64,000 bases of DNA from Lewinella sp. 4G2. GTDB taxonomy: Bacteria > Bacteroidota > Bacteroidia > Chitinophagales > Saprospiraceae. The notes under the pieces were generated by a model. It had not been told where the DNA came from. It was given only the letters and a program-made list of their open reading frames with translations, and did not search any database. This document shows, in pieces, positions 1-8,837 of the stretch; the stretch's first letter is position 1, and every line of letters begins with the position of its first letter. The translations under genes and the position numbers were made by a program. Location of the stretch: the NCBI RefSeq assembly GCF_001625015.1, contig NZ_LVWJ02000014.1, positions 3,038,001 through 3,102,000 on the forward strand. Direction: 5' to 3'.

Positions 1-1301
1 AACAGGATCGGGCCGGAGGGCCAGCGGCCAAAATTTTCCCAGTCCTTATACTTAGAGTAGGCGACGAGGGCCTTGAAGGTCTGAGAGAAGCGGTCGAACT
101 CGACGACCTTGTAGCCATTCAGCCAGTGCTCAACGTGCCCGTCCTTAGAGATGATGCGGCCGCGGTTCCACTCGCCGACCTTCATTTCTTTGTTGCGGGG
201 CGTATCGAGCACCTCGGCCGTGATCAGATCGTAAAGCGAACCGACGGTGCGGTTTCCAGCGACGCCCTTCTTTGCGTCGGGATGGACCTTGTCGTCCAGG
301 ATTTGGAATTCTAAGCCGATCGCGCTGCCAGCACCTTTATTTAGGCTGGGATCTACGTAGTACTTCACGCCGGAGTTGGCACCCTTAGTGGGTTTAAATT
401 CAAACTGCAGCTCAAAATCGCCGTAGTGGCGCTTGGTCACGATGTCGCCGCCGTTGGTGCTTTCACCGCCGTCGGAAGCCAGGACGCTGAGCACGCCGTC
501 TTGCATTTTCCAGCCGGCCCGGGGGAAGGCATCCAGTTTCGCGCCACGCCAGCCGTCGGTGGTTTTGCCGTCCCAAAGCAGGCTCCAGCCGTGTTGCATT
601 TCCCAGTCCGTCAGGCTGTTGGGCACCAAATTGTACTGGGGTGCGCTACTGTAAAGTCTGTCCGCCTTACTTGGCCGATCGTTGATCATGATGTTGCGCC
701 AGCGCATCTGCTTGCCGGCGAGTTCTTCCTGGATGCTGTGGACCTGGAGACAGATCATTCCGGACGCGTCCATATTATCCACCAGGTTAGCCACGGCGTG
801 GCCGTTTACGAAAGTCGTCAGGTGATTTCCGATAAATTCGATGCGGAGCCTATTCCACTCCCCGTGCTTAAAAGCCGCCCGCGCCGGCGGGTTGTAGTGG
901 ACGGGGTAGATCCAACCGCGGCGCTGCTCATCGTAGACGCCACCCGTATAAGCGCGCTGGCTGGGGTCGATCTCAACCTGGTAACCGTAGATGCGCCGGA
1001 TGTCTCCGTCCTGCCGCCACTGCCCGCGGGCCATCACGCCGCTGTTGAGAGGTGCCTCGTTTTTGAACTCCATCTCGACGATGAAGTCGCCGTACTTCTG
1101 TTGGGTACAGAGAAAGGTATTGGGCGTATTGACGATGGCCGTACCCAAAATCTCGCCGTCCACTACTTTGAAGGGGGCTTCACCGCCGTAGCTTTCCCAA
1201 CCACTTAAATTATTGCCATTGATCAGGGGGCGCATCTGCGCGGTCAGCAGGGTAGGGAGGACCAGCAAAAGTCCGGTCAGACAGTATAAAAGGCGTCTCA
1301 T
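1..1301 (-). CDS. Secreted tandem DUF1080 (3-keto-disaccharide hydrolase-like) protein, C-terminus off the window
   Basis: Reading leftwards from the ATG at 1301 the frame is open to the window edge, so at least 433 residues are present and the C-terminus is missing. It opens with a signal peptide (MRRLLYCLTGLLLVLPTLLTAQ region). Two DUF1080 / jelly-roll concanavalin-like domains follow. The first has a GWESYGGEAPF start and a KHGEWNRLRIEF strand; the second has WSLLWDGKTTDGWRG and GEWNRGRIISKDG. Such domains occur in secreted carbohydrate-binding or glycan-cleaving proteins of Bacteroidota and Planctomycetes. The neighbouring sulfatase and SusCD pair support a role in polymer degradation. 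The exact substrate cannot be read from the sequence. Confidence 0.85.
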   Translation of the reverse strand, partial: MRRLLYCLTGLLLVLPTLLTAQMRPLINGNNLSGWESYGGEAPFKVVDGEILGTAIVNTPNTFLCTQQKYGDFIVEMEFKNEAPLNSGVMARGQWRQDGDIRRIYGYQVEIDPSQRAYTGGVYDEQRRGWIYPVHYNPPARAAFKHGEWNRLRIEFIGNHLTTFVNGHAVANLVDNMDASGMICLQVHSIQEELAGKQMRWRNIMINDRPSKADRLYSSAPQYNLVPNSLTDWEMQHGWSLLWDGKTTDGWRGAKLDAFPRAGWKMQDGVLSVLASDGGESTNGGDIVTKRHYGDFELQFEFKPTKGANSGVKYYVDPSLNKGAGSAIGLEFQILDDKVHPDAKKGVAGNRTVGSLYDLITAEVLDTPRNKEMKVGEWNRGRIISKDGHVEHWLNGYKVVEFDRFSQTFKALVAYSKYKDWENFGRWPSGPIL

Positions 1302-1372
1302 CAGAAGAATTTGCCGTAAAGTAGGTAAAAAAGCGGCATATTGGAACGTTCCAATCGCTCACCATCGCGCCC

Positions 1373-1981
1373 ATGCAATTCCTCCTTCCGGTACTCCTGA
1401 TTTTTGCGCTGTCGCAGGTGCCGGGGAAGGGGCAAGCACAAAATTGGACCCTCGAACACGATGAGGATGGCGTCAAAGTCTACGTCCGCCCCGAAGCGAA
1501 TGAGGATATGTCCGTAAGGGTAGAAACCAGTACCTCCCGCTCCGTAGCCGACGTGCAGGCCGTCATTGACGAGGTCGGCACCTACCCAGAATGGGTCCAC
1601 CGCTGCGGCGAGGCCTACCGCGTTGATGGTGGGTCGGACGACAACTACGTGTACTACTCCCTCATCGATATGCCCTTCCCCTTTTCGGACAAAGAAGTGG
1701 TGGCCCGCATCAACCAATCCATTGATGCGGAGACCGGAACCCTGACGCGGGTGATCAGCAGCGAGCCGGAGGCCGTCCCTCCCGTAAAGGGTCGCGACCG
1801 GTTAGCTACCTACGAGGCGGAGTGGAAAGTCAGCCCCACCGCGGACGGAAGGGTGAGCATCATCTGTACTTGCCGGACGGCCGCCGGCGCCGGGCTCCCC
1901 AATTGGCTACGCAAGGAAATCATGACTGGTGGCCCCGCCAAAACGGTCGCCAATCTCGTGGAGCGGTTGGAGGCGCGCTAA
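1373..1981 (+). CDS. START-domain lipid-binding protein, secreted
   Basis: A 202-residue protein with an N-terminal signal peptide ending near GQAQ at about residue 23. A StAR-related lipid-transfer (START/polyketide cyclase-like) fold follows. Family-typical stretches are EHDEDGVKVYVRPE, the helix around VADVQAVIDEVGTYPEWVHRC, DMPFPFSDKEVVARI near the middle, and a long C-terminal amphipathic helix beginning near PNWLRKEIMTGG. The family binds a hydrophobic ligand in a helix-grip cavity; the ligand here is unknown. It is transcribed divergently from the DUF1080 gene, with 71 bp between the starts. The signal peptide contains a copy of the 18-bp dispersed motif (1404-1421), read as ALSQVP. 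Confidence 0.8.
   Translation: MQFLLPVLLIFALSQVPGKGQAQNWTLEHDEDGVKVYVRPEANEDMSVRVETSTSRSVADVQAVIDEVGTYPEWVHRCGEAYRVDGGSDDNYVYYSLIDMPFPFSDKEVVARINQSIDAETGTLTRVISSEPEAVPPVKGRDRLATYEAEWKVSPTADGRVSIICTCRTAAGAGLPNWLRKEIMTGGPAKTVANLVERLEAR
1404..1421 (+). repeat. Dispersed 18-bp motif, copy 1 (16/18)
   Basis: TTGCGCTGTCGCAGGTGC; inside the START gene's signal peptide, read ALSQVP. Confidence 0.7.
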
Positions 1982-2079
1982 CAATTTAACTGCGGGTTTA
2001 CTTGGCGAGCTTATCTTGTGTTCAACGTTTCTGACCAAATGCGCTCCCCACGTGGGAATCGCGACCCAACCACCACCTG

Positions 2080-3573
2080 ATGTTACGACTGTTTTCCCTG
2101 CTTGCGTTTGCGGCCCTGCTCGCCTGCGACGCCGAGCCATCCGCCGATAACTCACCGACTGACCGACCGCCGAACGTCCTCCTCATCGTCGTCGACGACC
2201 AAGGGTACGCGGACTTCTCGCCCTTTGAAAATTACTCTGGCACGGCCTACACCAAAAGCATGGCCCGGCTGGCTGAAACCGGGACTGTTTACACCCAGGC
2301 CTACGTCACGGCACCCGTCTGCAGCCCTTCCCGCGTAGGGATGTTGACGGGGAAGAACCAATTCCGTTGGGACGGCCCGGCGAGTTGGGGACCTGGCCTG
2401 CCGGATAGCGTCCGGACCATCGCTGAGTATTTACGGGACGCCGGGTACGCCACCGCTCGCATTGGCAAGAACGACCTCGGCCGCAACTTCCACGCGAAAT
2501 TTGATAAGCGAGAATATCCGCTGCGCCACGGCTACGATGAGTTCCTGGGTTTCAACGCCCACGCCCACGATTTCTGGCTCCACAGCGAGGAGGTGCGGGA
2601 TCGGACGCCGGACCCATCCGGAACGAGTGCCGTCCTCGGGCCCCTCCTCCACAATGAGGGGGAGAAGGGTTACGACGAAGGCTACCTCACCAACATCCTG
2701 ACGGACGAGGCAATTGACTACGTGACGGCGGAGGATCGGGGGGAACAACCCTTTTTCCTTACCCTGGCCTATAACGCTGTTCACCACCTCATCCACGAGG
2801 TGCCGCCCGCCTACTTGGAGAAATACGACGTACCGGAGATCCCCAACTACGACCCTGATGGAGAGGTGAGCTACGGGAAACACCCGGCGGGTTCCTATTC
2901 CGCCTATTACGACAAGTATTCCCGCTTGGGAGCGATAACTGAAGGCCCGCTGCGGCAATACTACCTCGCCAATTTGCACTGCCTGGACGATAACATTGGC
3001 CGCCTCCTGGATGTCTTGGACAGCACGGGTATTGCGGAGGAAACGATGATCATCTTCGTATCCGATAACGGTGGCTCCCCGCTGACGGGTGCGGATAATA
3101 CGCCGCTTACCGGGGGGAAGTACTCCTTGTGGGAAGGAGGCATCCGCGTCCCCATGGCCGTAAGTTGGCCGGGCCACGTTGCGGCGGGTAAGACGGAGGG
3201 CCGGGTGGTTTCCGCATTGGACGTCCTGCCTACCATCGCCGAAGCCACTAATCTCTCCCTGGATGACCCCACACTGGACGGCCGCTCACTGAATGTGCCC
3301 GACCCCAACCGCCTGCTGGTGTGGAAATGGCAGAAGACCTGGGCGGTGCGCAAGGGCGACTACAAACTGACGAATGCCAAAGAGAACCACTGGAAGAGTC
3401 GCCCCTCCGCCCAGTACATCGCTCCCATCGCGGATAACCTCGAACTAAAGCTCTTCAACGTTGCCGCGGACCCGGGTGAACGTCAGGACTTGGCCGATCT
3501 TCAACCGGAGAAGATGGCGGAACTTAAACTGGCGTACGAGGAGTGGTGTGCAGCTAATCTTCAGCGGTACTGA
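2080..3573 (+). CDS. Sulfatase (formylglycine type), lipoprotein
   Basis: A 497-residue arylsulfatase-family protein. It starts with a lipoprotein signal peptide whose lipobox is ALLAC (Cys near residue 16). It then has the alkaline-phosphatase-superfamily metal strand VLLIVVDDQGYADF. The sulfatase signature VCSPSRVGMLTGK follows, in which the Cys would be converted to formylglycine by a sulfatase-maturating enzyme. GKNDLG takes the place of the usual GKWHLG, and FVSDNGG is the second metal site. Sulfate-ester hydrolysis in the periplasm or at the outer membrane is the expected reaction. With the downstream SusCD genes this suggests uptake of a sulfated polymer or oligosaccharide. The maturase is not in this window. 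Confidence 0.92.
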   Translation: MLRLFSLLAFAALLACDAEPSADNSPTDRPPNVLLIVVDDQGYADFSPFENYSGTAYTKSMARLAETGTVYTQAYVTAPVCSPSRVGMLTGKNQFRWDGPASWGPGLPDSVRTIAEYLRDAGYATARIGKNDLGRNFHAKFDKREYPLRHGYDEFLGFNAHAHDFWLHSEEVRDRTPDPSGTSAVLGPLLHNEGEKGYDEGYLTNILTDEAIDYVTAEDRGEQPFFLTLAYNAVHHLIHEVPPAYLEKYDVPEIPNYDPDGEVSYGKHPAGSYSAYYDKYSRLGAITEGPLRQYYLANLHCLDDNIGRLLDVLDSTGIAEETMIIFVSDNGGSPLTGADNTPLTGGKYSLWEGGIRVPMAVSWPGHVAAGKTEGRVVSALDVLPTIAEATNLSLDDPTLDGRSLNVPDPNRLLVWKWQKTWAVRKGDYKLTNAKENHWKSRPSAQYIAPIADNLELKLFNVAADPGERQDLADLQPEKMAELKLAYEEWCAANLQRY

Positions 3574-4002
3574 TTGATTTAAGCAGTCAGGTCAACCTTC
3601 ACAATAAGTCACCTCGTGTTTGCCCGTCCTTGCATAGCACCTGCGGCAGCGCCCTTACCTGATTGCCACTATCACCTTGGACGCTAGGTTGATGTTCGGT
3701 ATCACTTTCTGCGCATGTTTGTTCGAAGACCAATATTATTTCTGCATTAAGGGATTCTTTATTAAAATTAAACACCGGAGGGGTAGTGTAATCTTTGTTT
3801 TAAACCTACCAATACGAGATGATTTTATTTGTGCCGAAAGAAATTAATTCGGTGATTTGATTAATTATTCCTTACATTGAACGTGGAATTAGCATTTATT
3901 AGCAAATAGTTTTGCTGACTAAGCGAAGTCTTCTGGCCTATTTTTGGAAGACCCATCTTAACCAGCCCAGCACCCTTACCAGTTATATAAAACCACCTTT
4001 TT
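3574..4002. promoter_or_regulatory. 429-bp leader region between sulfatase and susC-like gene
   Basis: No gene is seen here. The right two thirds (about 3700-3990) are clearly AT-richer than the surroundings and probably hold the promoter and leader of the susC/susD operon. A TAGTTTTG at 3907-3914 fits the Bacteroidota -7 consensus, but I see no well-spaced -33 TTG. The left part carries one copy of the dispersed 18-bp motif (3637-3654). Confidence 0.35.
3637..3654 (-). repeat. Dispersed 18-bp motif, copy 2 (exact)
   Basis: GGGCGCTGCCGCAGGTGC on the minus strand; intergenic, after the sulfatase gene. Confidence 0.9.
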
Positions 4003-7000
4003 ATGAGATATTGCCTGCCCTGGCGACGACTCCGGTCGTTGCCCGCAATACTAGTGGCCTGTCTGGCCTTTTGTATTGCTCCACTGACCGCACAAACCGT
4101 AGTGAGTGGTACCATTTATGGTCTCGCCGACGGCCAACCACTGATTGGCGCTACCGTCATGGAAAAAGGGACCACCACCGGAACGGTGACCGATTTTGAC
4201 GGGAAGTTTTCCCTGTCAGTGACCCAGCCCAACGCTACCCTGCGGGTTTCCTACCTTGGTTTCGCCACCCAGGAAGTGACTGCTTCCACCAGCACAATGA
4301 CAATTCGCTTGGCGGCGGACGAAAACTCGCTCGATCTCATCACCGTAGTTGGCTATGGTACCCAGAAGAAGAGTGACCTCGTCAACGCCGTGGCTACTAC
4401 CGACATGGAAAAGGCGCGGCTGACGCCCACCTCGGACGTCAACGAAATGCTCCGCGGCCGCATCGCTGGCTTGCAGGTTGATGTTGGCGGCGGCAGCCTC
4501 CGACCCGGTGGTACGTCGGACATTATCTTCCGGGGCCGCGGCTCCATCGAAGGTAGCGTGAGCGCGATCTACGTCGTTGACGGCATTATCCGCGACGGTG
4601 GAATTGAGGACATTGATCCGGACGACATTGAGTCGATTGAGTTCCTGAAGGACGCATCCGCCCAGGCCATCTACGGATCGCGGGGCGCCAACGGGGTAGT
4701 CCTGATCACCACCAAGCGGGGTGAGGCCGGCGGGGTTTCCGTTAGCTACCACGGTTTCCTGACGACCAAATCCATCGAGCGCAATTTTGACGTTTACAGT
4801 GGCCAGGAATTCGCCCAGTTGCGCCGGGAAGCCGTACGGTCGACGCGTGATGACGATACCTTCGCCGATGACCTCGACGTGTTTTCCGAAGTGGAACTCG
4901 ACAACATTAACAACAACCGCTTCGTGGACTGGGAGGACGAATTGCTTAGCAACGGCATGGTCAACAGCCAGGCCGTCAGCATTAGCGGTGGTACGGAGAA
5001 GACCAAGGTATTCGCCAGCTTCAACTACTTCAAGGAGGATGGCATCATCCCCACTTCCAGCTACAACCGGAATACGCTGCGCTTGAACCTGGACCAGGAG
5101 ATCAGCAAAAAATTCTCCGTCAATTTCGACCTGAACCTGCTGAACGACCGGACGGACCGGGCGGCCAACGTCAACGTGATCACCATCTCCCCACTCGGTA
5201 CCGCGCGGGATGAGAACGGTGCCATCACCCGCTTCCCCAGCGGGGAAGAGCTTTCCGCCGTCAACCCACTCTGGAACCTGCGGGAACAGGAAAATACCCG
5301 GAAGGGCAACGACTTCGTCATCAACGTGACGCCGGTTTGGCGCATTACCGATGACCTGACCTACCAATTGAAAACCAACTTCACCCGCCGTACCGAAGAG
5401 GGTGGCCAGTACCAGTCCTCCCTTAGTTCTGCCGGCGACGACGTTGGTGGCATCGCCCGAATCGATAGCCGCCTGAGTGAGTCCTACCTCGTGGAGAATA
5501 TCCTGACTTACGACAAGTACCTCTCCGACGCCCATAACTTCAACGTGACGTTGGTGCAGTCCGCCCAGGAAAACCAGTTCACGCGGAACTTCACCGAAGG
5601 GCAGGGTTTCACCAATGAGGACCTCGGCTTCAACGGCATCACGAACGCCATCGGTAACGTCTTTACGGAACGGGACCAGAACCGTCAGCGCCTCGCATCC
5701 TTTATGGGGCGGGCCCGCTATGGTCTGCTGAACAAGTACCTCTTCACGGTGACCGGCCGTGCGGACGGCGCTTCGGTCAACTCCGCCGACAATAAGTGGA
5801 GTTTCAACCCCGCTGCATCTTTCGCCTGGAAGATGCACAACGAGCCCTTCCTCGAAAACGTGGACGCCGTGCAGGAAATGAAGTTCCGTGTCAGCTACGG
5901 CTCGCTGGTCAATGACCTCGGCCGGGCTTACACCTCCCTGTTTACCGCCGACGGGCAGAACTACATCTTCGACGGGCAGTCGGCTTCGGGTTATTCCCCT
6001 TCGGTCATCCTGCCGAACCCGGACCTTCAGTTTGAACGAATCACGACCTTCAATGTGGGGCTTGACTTCTCCATTTACAAGCGCCTGCTGCAGGGTACGA
6101 TCAACTACTACGATGCGCGGACGACCGACCTACTGCTGCGGCGTGGCGTTCCCTCCACGACTGGTTACCAGTTCACCTTCTTTAACGCCGGGGAACTGCA
6201 GAACACCGGTATTGAACTAGGCCTGACGGCTAACCTGATCAATACGGATGACTTCACCTGGTCGGTATCCACCAACTGGTCCAATAACAAAAACGAAATC
6301 CTGGAGCTCTACGACGATGGGGAAGGCAACGCCATTACCCGCGACGATAACTTCAACTACTTCGTAGGCCAGCCCGTCGGGGTGATCTACCAGTACCAGT
6401 TCGATGGTATCTGGCAGGAGGGTGATGACTTTGATGGCGCACCCCAGGCTAATCCAGAATCCATCCTCACGCAGGAGAACCTCCGCCCCGGTGACATTCG
6501 GATCAAGGATACCAACGGTGTGGACGAAAACGGTAACGAAACCGGCGTGCCGGACGGGAAGATCACGCCGGAGGACCGGGTGTTCATCGATCCGAATCCG
6601 GACTGGTTCGGCTCGCTCTCTACCAATCTCGCCTTCAAGGGCTTCGATCTTTTCGTGGATTTTTACGCCGTTAGCAGCGCGACGAAGGTCAACCCATTTC
6701 TCTCCGACTTCAACAACGGTGGTACCCTCTCCGGCAAGCTCAACGGCGTACGGGTGGATTACTACACGCCGGAGGATCCCTCAACGGAGTTCCCGCGCCC
6801 CAACTTTGACGCGACGCCGCTTTACTTGAATTCCCTGGCCGTGAAGGATGCCTCCTACGTGCGTCTGCGGACGGTCAGCCTTGGCTACACCTTCCCCAAC
6901 TTGGTGACGGAGAAACTGCGGATGCAGCAACTGCGCCTATACGTTACTGGTACGAACCTATTCACCAATACGGATTACATCGGGTACAGCCCGGAGGTGA

Positions 7001-7083
7001 ATATCCGCAGCACCTTCTCCAACGCCGATACTGGTTACCCGGATTCACGGGCCTTCACCGTTGGCTTGCGCACCAAATTTTAA
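4003..7083 (+). CDS. SusC/RagA-family TonB-dependent outer-membrane transporter
   Basis: A 1026-residue SusC-like receptor. It has a signal peptide ending near LTAQ, an N-terminal carboxypeptidase-regulatory-like domain (VVSGTIYGLADGQPLIGATV; the Ca-binding-like NDFDGKFSL position reads TDFDGKFSL), and the TonB-box/plug start ITVVGYGTQKKSDLV. The plug contains the typical RGRGSIEGS, YVVDGII and IESIEFLKDASAQAIYGSRGANGVVLITTK. A 22-strand barrel ends in aromatic YPDSRAFTVGLRTKF, the outer-membrane C-terminal signature. The barrel imports a substrate captured by the SusD partner, powered by TonB-ExbBD. The susD-like gene follows after 21 bp. Confidence 0.96.
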   Translation: MRYCLPWRRLRSLPAILVACLAFCIAPLTAQTVVSGTIYGLADGQPLIGATVMEKGTTTGTVTDFDGKFSLSVTQPNATLRVSYLGFATQEVTASTSTMTIRLAADENSLDLITVVGYGTQKKSDLVNAVATTDMEKARLTPTSDVNEMLRGRIAGLQVDVGGGSLRPGGTSDIIFRGRGSIEGSVSAIYVVDGIIRDGGIEDIDPDDIESIEFLKDASAQAIYGSRGANGVVLITTKRGEAGGVSVSYHGFLTTKSIERNFDVYSGQEFAQLRREAVRSTRDDDTFADDLDVFSEVELDNINNNRFVDWEDELLSNGMVNSQAVSISGGTEKTKVFASFNYFKEDGIIPTSSYNRNTLRLNLDQEISKKFSVNFDLNLLNDRTDRAANVNVITISPLGTARDENGAITRFPSGEELSAVNPLWNLREQENTRKGNDFVINVTPVWRITDDLTYQLKTNFTRRTEEGGQYQSSLSSAGDDVGGIARIDSRLSESYLVENILTYDKYLSDAHNFNVTLVQSAQENQFTRNFTEGQGFTNEDLGFNGITNAIGNVFTERDQNRQRLASFMGRARYGLLNKYLFTVTGRADGASVNSADNKWSFNPAASFAWKMHNEPFLENVDAVQEMKFRVSYGSLVNDLGRAYTSLFTADGQNYIFDGQSASGYSPSVILPNPDLQFERITTFNVGLDFSIYKRLLQGTINYYDARTTDLLLRRGVPSTTGYQFTFFNAGELQNTGIELGLTANLINTDDFTWSVSTNWSNNKNEILELYDDGEGNAITRDDNFNYFVGQPVGVIYQYQFDGIWQEGDDFDGAPQANPESILTQENLRPGDIRIKDTNGVDENGNETGVPDGKITPEDRVFIDPNPDWFGSLSTNLAFKGFDLFVDFYAVSSATKVNPFLSDFNNGGTLSGKLNGVRVDYYTPEDPSTEFPRPNFDATPLYLNSLAVKDASYVRLRTVSLGYTFPNLVTEKLRMQQLRLYVTGTNLFTNTDYIGYSPEVNIRSTFSNADTGYPDSRAFTVGLRTKF

Positions 7084-7104
7084 TCAACCCTAACCACTAC
7101 AAAC

Positions 7105-8718
7105 ATGAAAGCGATTAATATCATTTCTCCGGCTAAGGGCCTCTGGTTACTTACCCTGGTATTTTTGGTTCTCGGCGCATCGTCGTGTGAGGATTACCTC
7201 GAAGAGCAGCCCAGCACGCTCATCGATTCTGACTACATCTATACCACTGAGGAAGGCCTGAAGTCGGGCGTCGTCAGTCTCTACAAGTTCAACCGCGACC
7301 GTTACGACCGGCGGATTGAGGACTTTATGGGCGCCACGCTCATGTCCTCCCGCAGCGATCTGGCCTTTAGCCGGACGGGATATACCGGTCTGATGGGCCG
7401 TTACCAGCGGGGGGTGTCCCCGGTGGACCAGGGAGCGAATTTTGTTTCCACCTTGTTCTGGCGCCACTTCTACAACATCACCAACAAGGCGACCGAGCTC
7501 ATCAACGCCGCCGAAACGATTGATGGGGTGGACGAAGATACACGCAACCAGATCCTGGCCGAAGCACGATTTTTCCGGGCCAATTCCTACTTCTACCTGT
7601 ACCGGATGTTCAACAACATCTACGTATCCACGGAAACGATTACGCCGGATAATGCTTTTGACGTCATCAACGACCGGAGCTCCGACGAGGAAATTCTTGG
7701 GCTCATCAACAGCGACCTCGACTTTGCCATTGAGCACCTCGAATGGAACGACGTCTTCGGCCGCGTTACTAAGGGAACGGCGAAGCACGTCAAGGCCAAG
7801 GTCGCGATGTGGGAAGGTGACTGGCAGGAAGCCGCTACCCAGGCTCGTGACGTCATCGAAGGGGAGGATAGCCCCCACGCCCTCGTTGGTACTACAGCCG
7901 CCGTTTTCGCTGGTGACCGTAACCACCCCGAGGCGCTTTTCGTCATCCAATCGCAGGACGACCTGCTCGGTGGCGGCGATAACACGATGATGAATGCGAA
8001 CTACGTCACCCAGTACTTTCAAATCCCGAATATTGAGTCCAACATCGCTCAGGGTGGCCGCGGCTTCTCCCGTGTTCTGCCGAATCTCTACCTCCAGGGC
8101 TTGCTGGAGCAGGATTCTTCCGATACCCGGAATGATGATACCTACTTTCGCCTCCGTTACTTCTACACCTCCGGCGATCGGGTAGGGCAGCAGGTTGACG
8201 ACTACGCCCCGATCACCGATTTGGATAACCCCAGCCCGACCTATCAACGCTACTACCAGCGGATGCACCCCTCCTGCATCAAGTTCGCGCAGGACGACGA
8301 CAATCCGGACAGCTACCTCAACCGCAGCAACATCATGGTTTATCGTCTCGCAGAGACTTACCTGATCGCGGCCGAGGCCCTCATGCGCAGCGGTGGAGAT
8401 GGTCTTCCCTACCTCAACGCCATCCGTGAACGCGCCGGGGCAGCTCCCGTCGAGGACCTGGACGAACAGATGATCCTGGACGAGCGCGCGCGGGAGTTGG
8501 CCTTCGAAGGTCAACGCTGGTTCACGCTCAAGCGCATGGGTCAGGACGTCATTGACCGGCAGATCACCAGCTTTGCGGGCGACGGCGAGTTCTTCCCCGC
8601 CAACCTCGGCGCGAAAGACCCCCGGACCAACTGGCAATCCCACTACATCAACTTCCCGATTGCCCAGCAGGACCTGGATCTCCTGGGCGCTAGTTATCCA
8701 CAGAACGACGGGTACTAA
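7105..8718 (+). CDS. SusD/RagB-family substrate-binding lipoprotein
   Basis: A 537-residue surface lipoprotein whose lipobox lies at LGASSC (Cys near residue 28). It has typical SusD helices: the TPR-like ATELINAAETIDGVDEDTRNQILAEARFFRANSYFYLYRMFN region in the middle, YLIAAEALMRSG near residue 425, and a C-terminal LDERARELAFEGQRWFTLKRMG with DLDLLGASYPQNDGY at the end. SusD proteins form the lid of the SusC barrel and bind the incoming glycan or peptide. Together with the preceding receptor it defines a SusCD pair. The ligand class cannot be told from sequence alone; the flanking sulfatase and phosphodiesterase genes hint at a charged substrate. Confidence 0.96.
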   Translation: MKAINIISPAKGLWLLTLVFLVLGASSCEDYLEEQPSTLIDSDYIYTTEEGLKSGVVSLYKFNRDRYDRRIEDFMGATLMSSRSDLAFSRTGYTGLMGRYQRGVSPVDQGANFVSTLFWRHFYNITNKATELINAAETIDGVDEDTRNQILAEARFFRANSYFYLYRMFNNIYVSTETITPDNAFDVINDRSSDEEILGLINSDLDFAIEHLEWNDVFGRVTKGTAKHVKAKVAMWEGDWQEAATQARDVIEGEDSPHALVGTTAAVFAGDRNHPEALFVIQSQDDLLGGGDNTMMNANYVTQYFQIPNIESNIAQGGRGFSRVLPNLYLQGLLEQDSSDTRNDDTYFRLRYFYTSGDRVGQQVDDYAPITDLDNPSPTYQRYYQRMHPSCIKFAQDDDNPDSYLNRSNIMVYRLAETYLIAAEALMRSGGDGLPYLNAIRERAGAAPVEDLDEQMILDERARELAFEGQRWFTLKRMGQDVIDRQITSFAGDGEFFPANLGAKDPRTNWQSHYINFPIAQQDLDLLGASYPQNDGY

Positions 8719-8837
8719 CGTCTCGCCTCTGGTCACTTTTCGCCGGCCAGCTATTACAACGGTGCCACGTCCGCCCAGTGGGTGGGGGTGGCGCCGTAAG
8801 TTTTACCCAACTTTCTATCCTCGAAAAATCATCTTCG

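Noticed and set aside
426..1208. 260-codon plus-strand open frame opposite the DUF1080 gene
   Set aside because: The minus strand encodes a clear two-domain DUF1080 protein through the whole region; the plus-strand frame is its shadow.
4216..5838. 540-codon minus-strand open frame opposite the susC-like gene
   Set aside because: It lies entirely under a typical SusC coding sequence and has no family resemblance.
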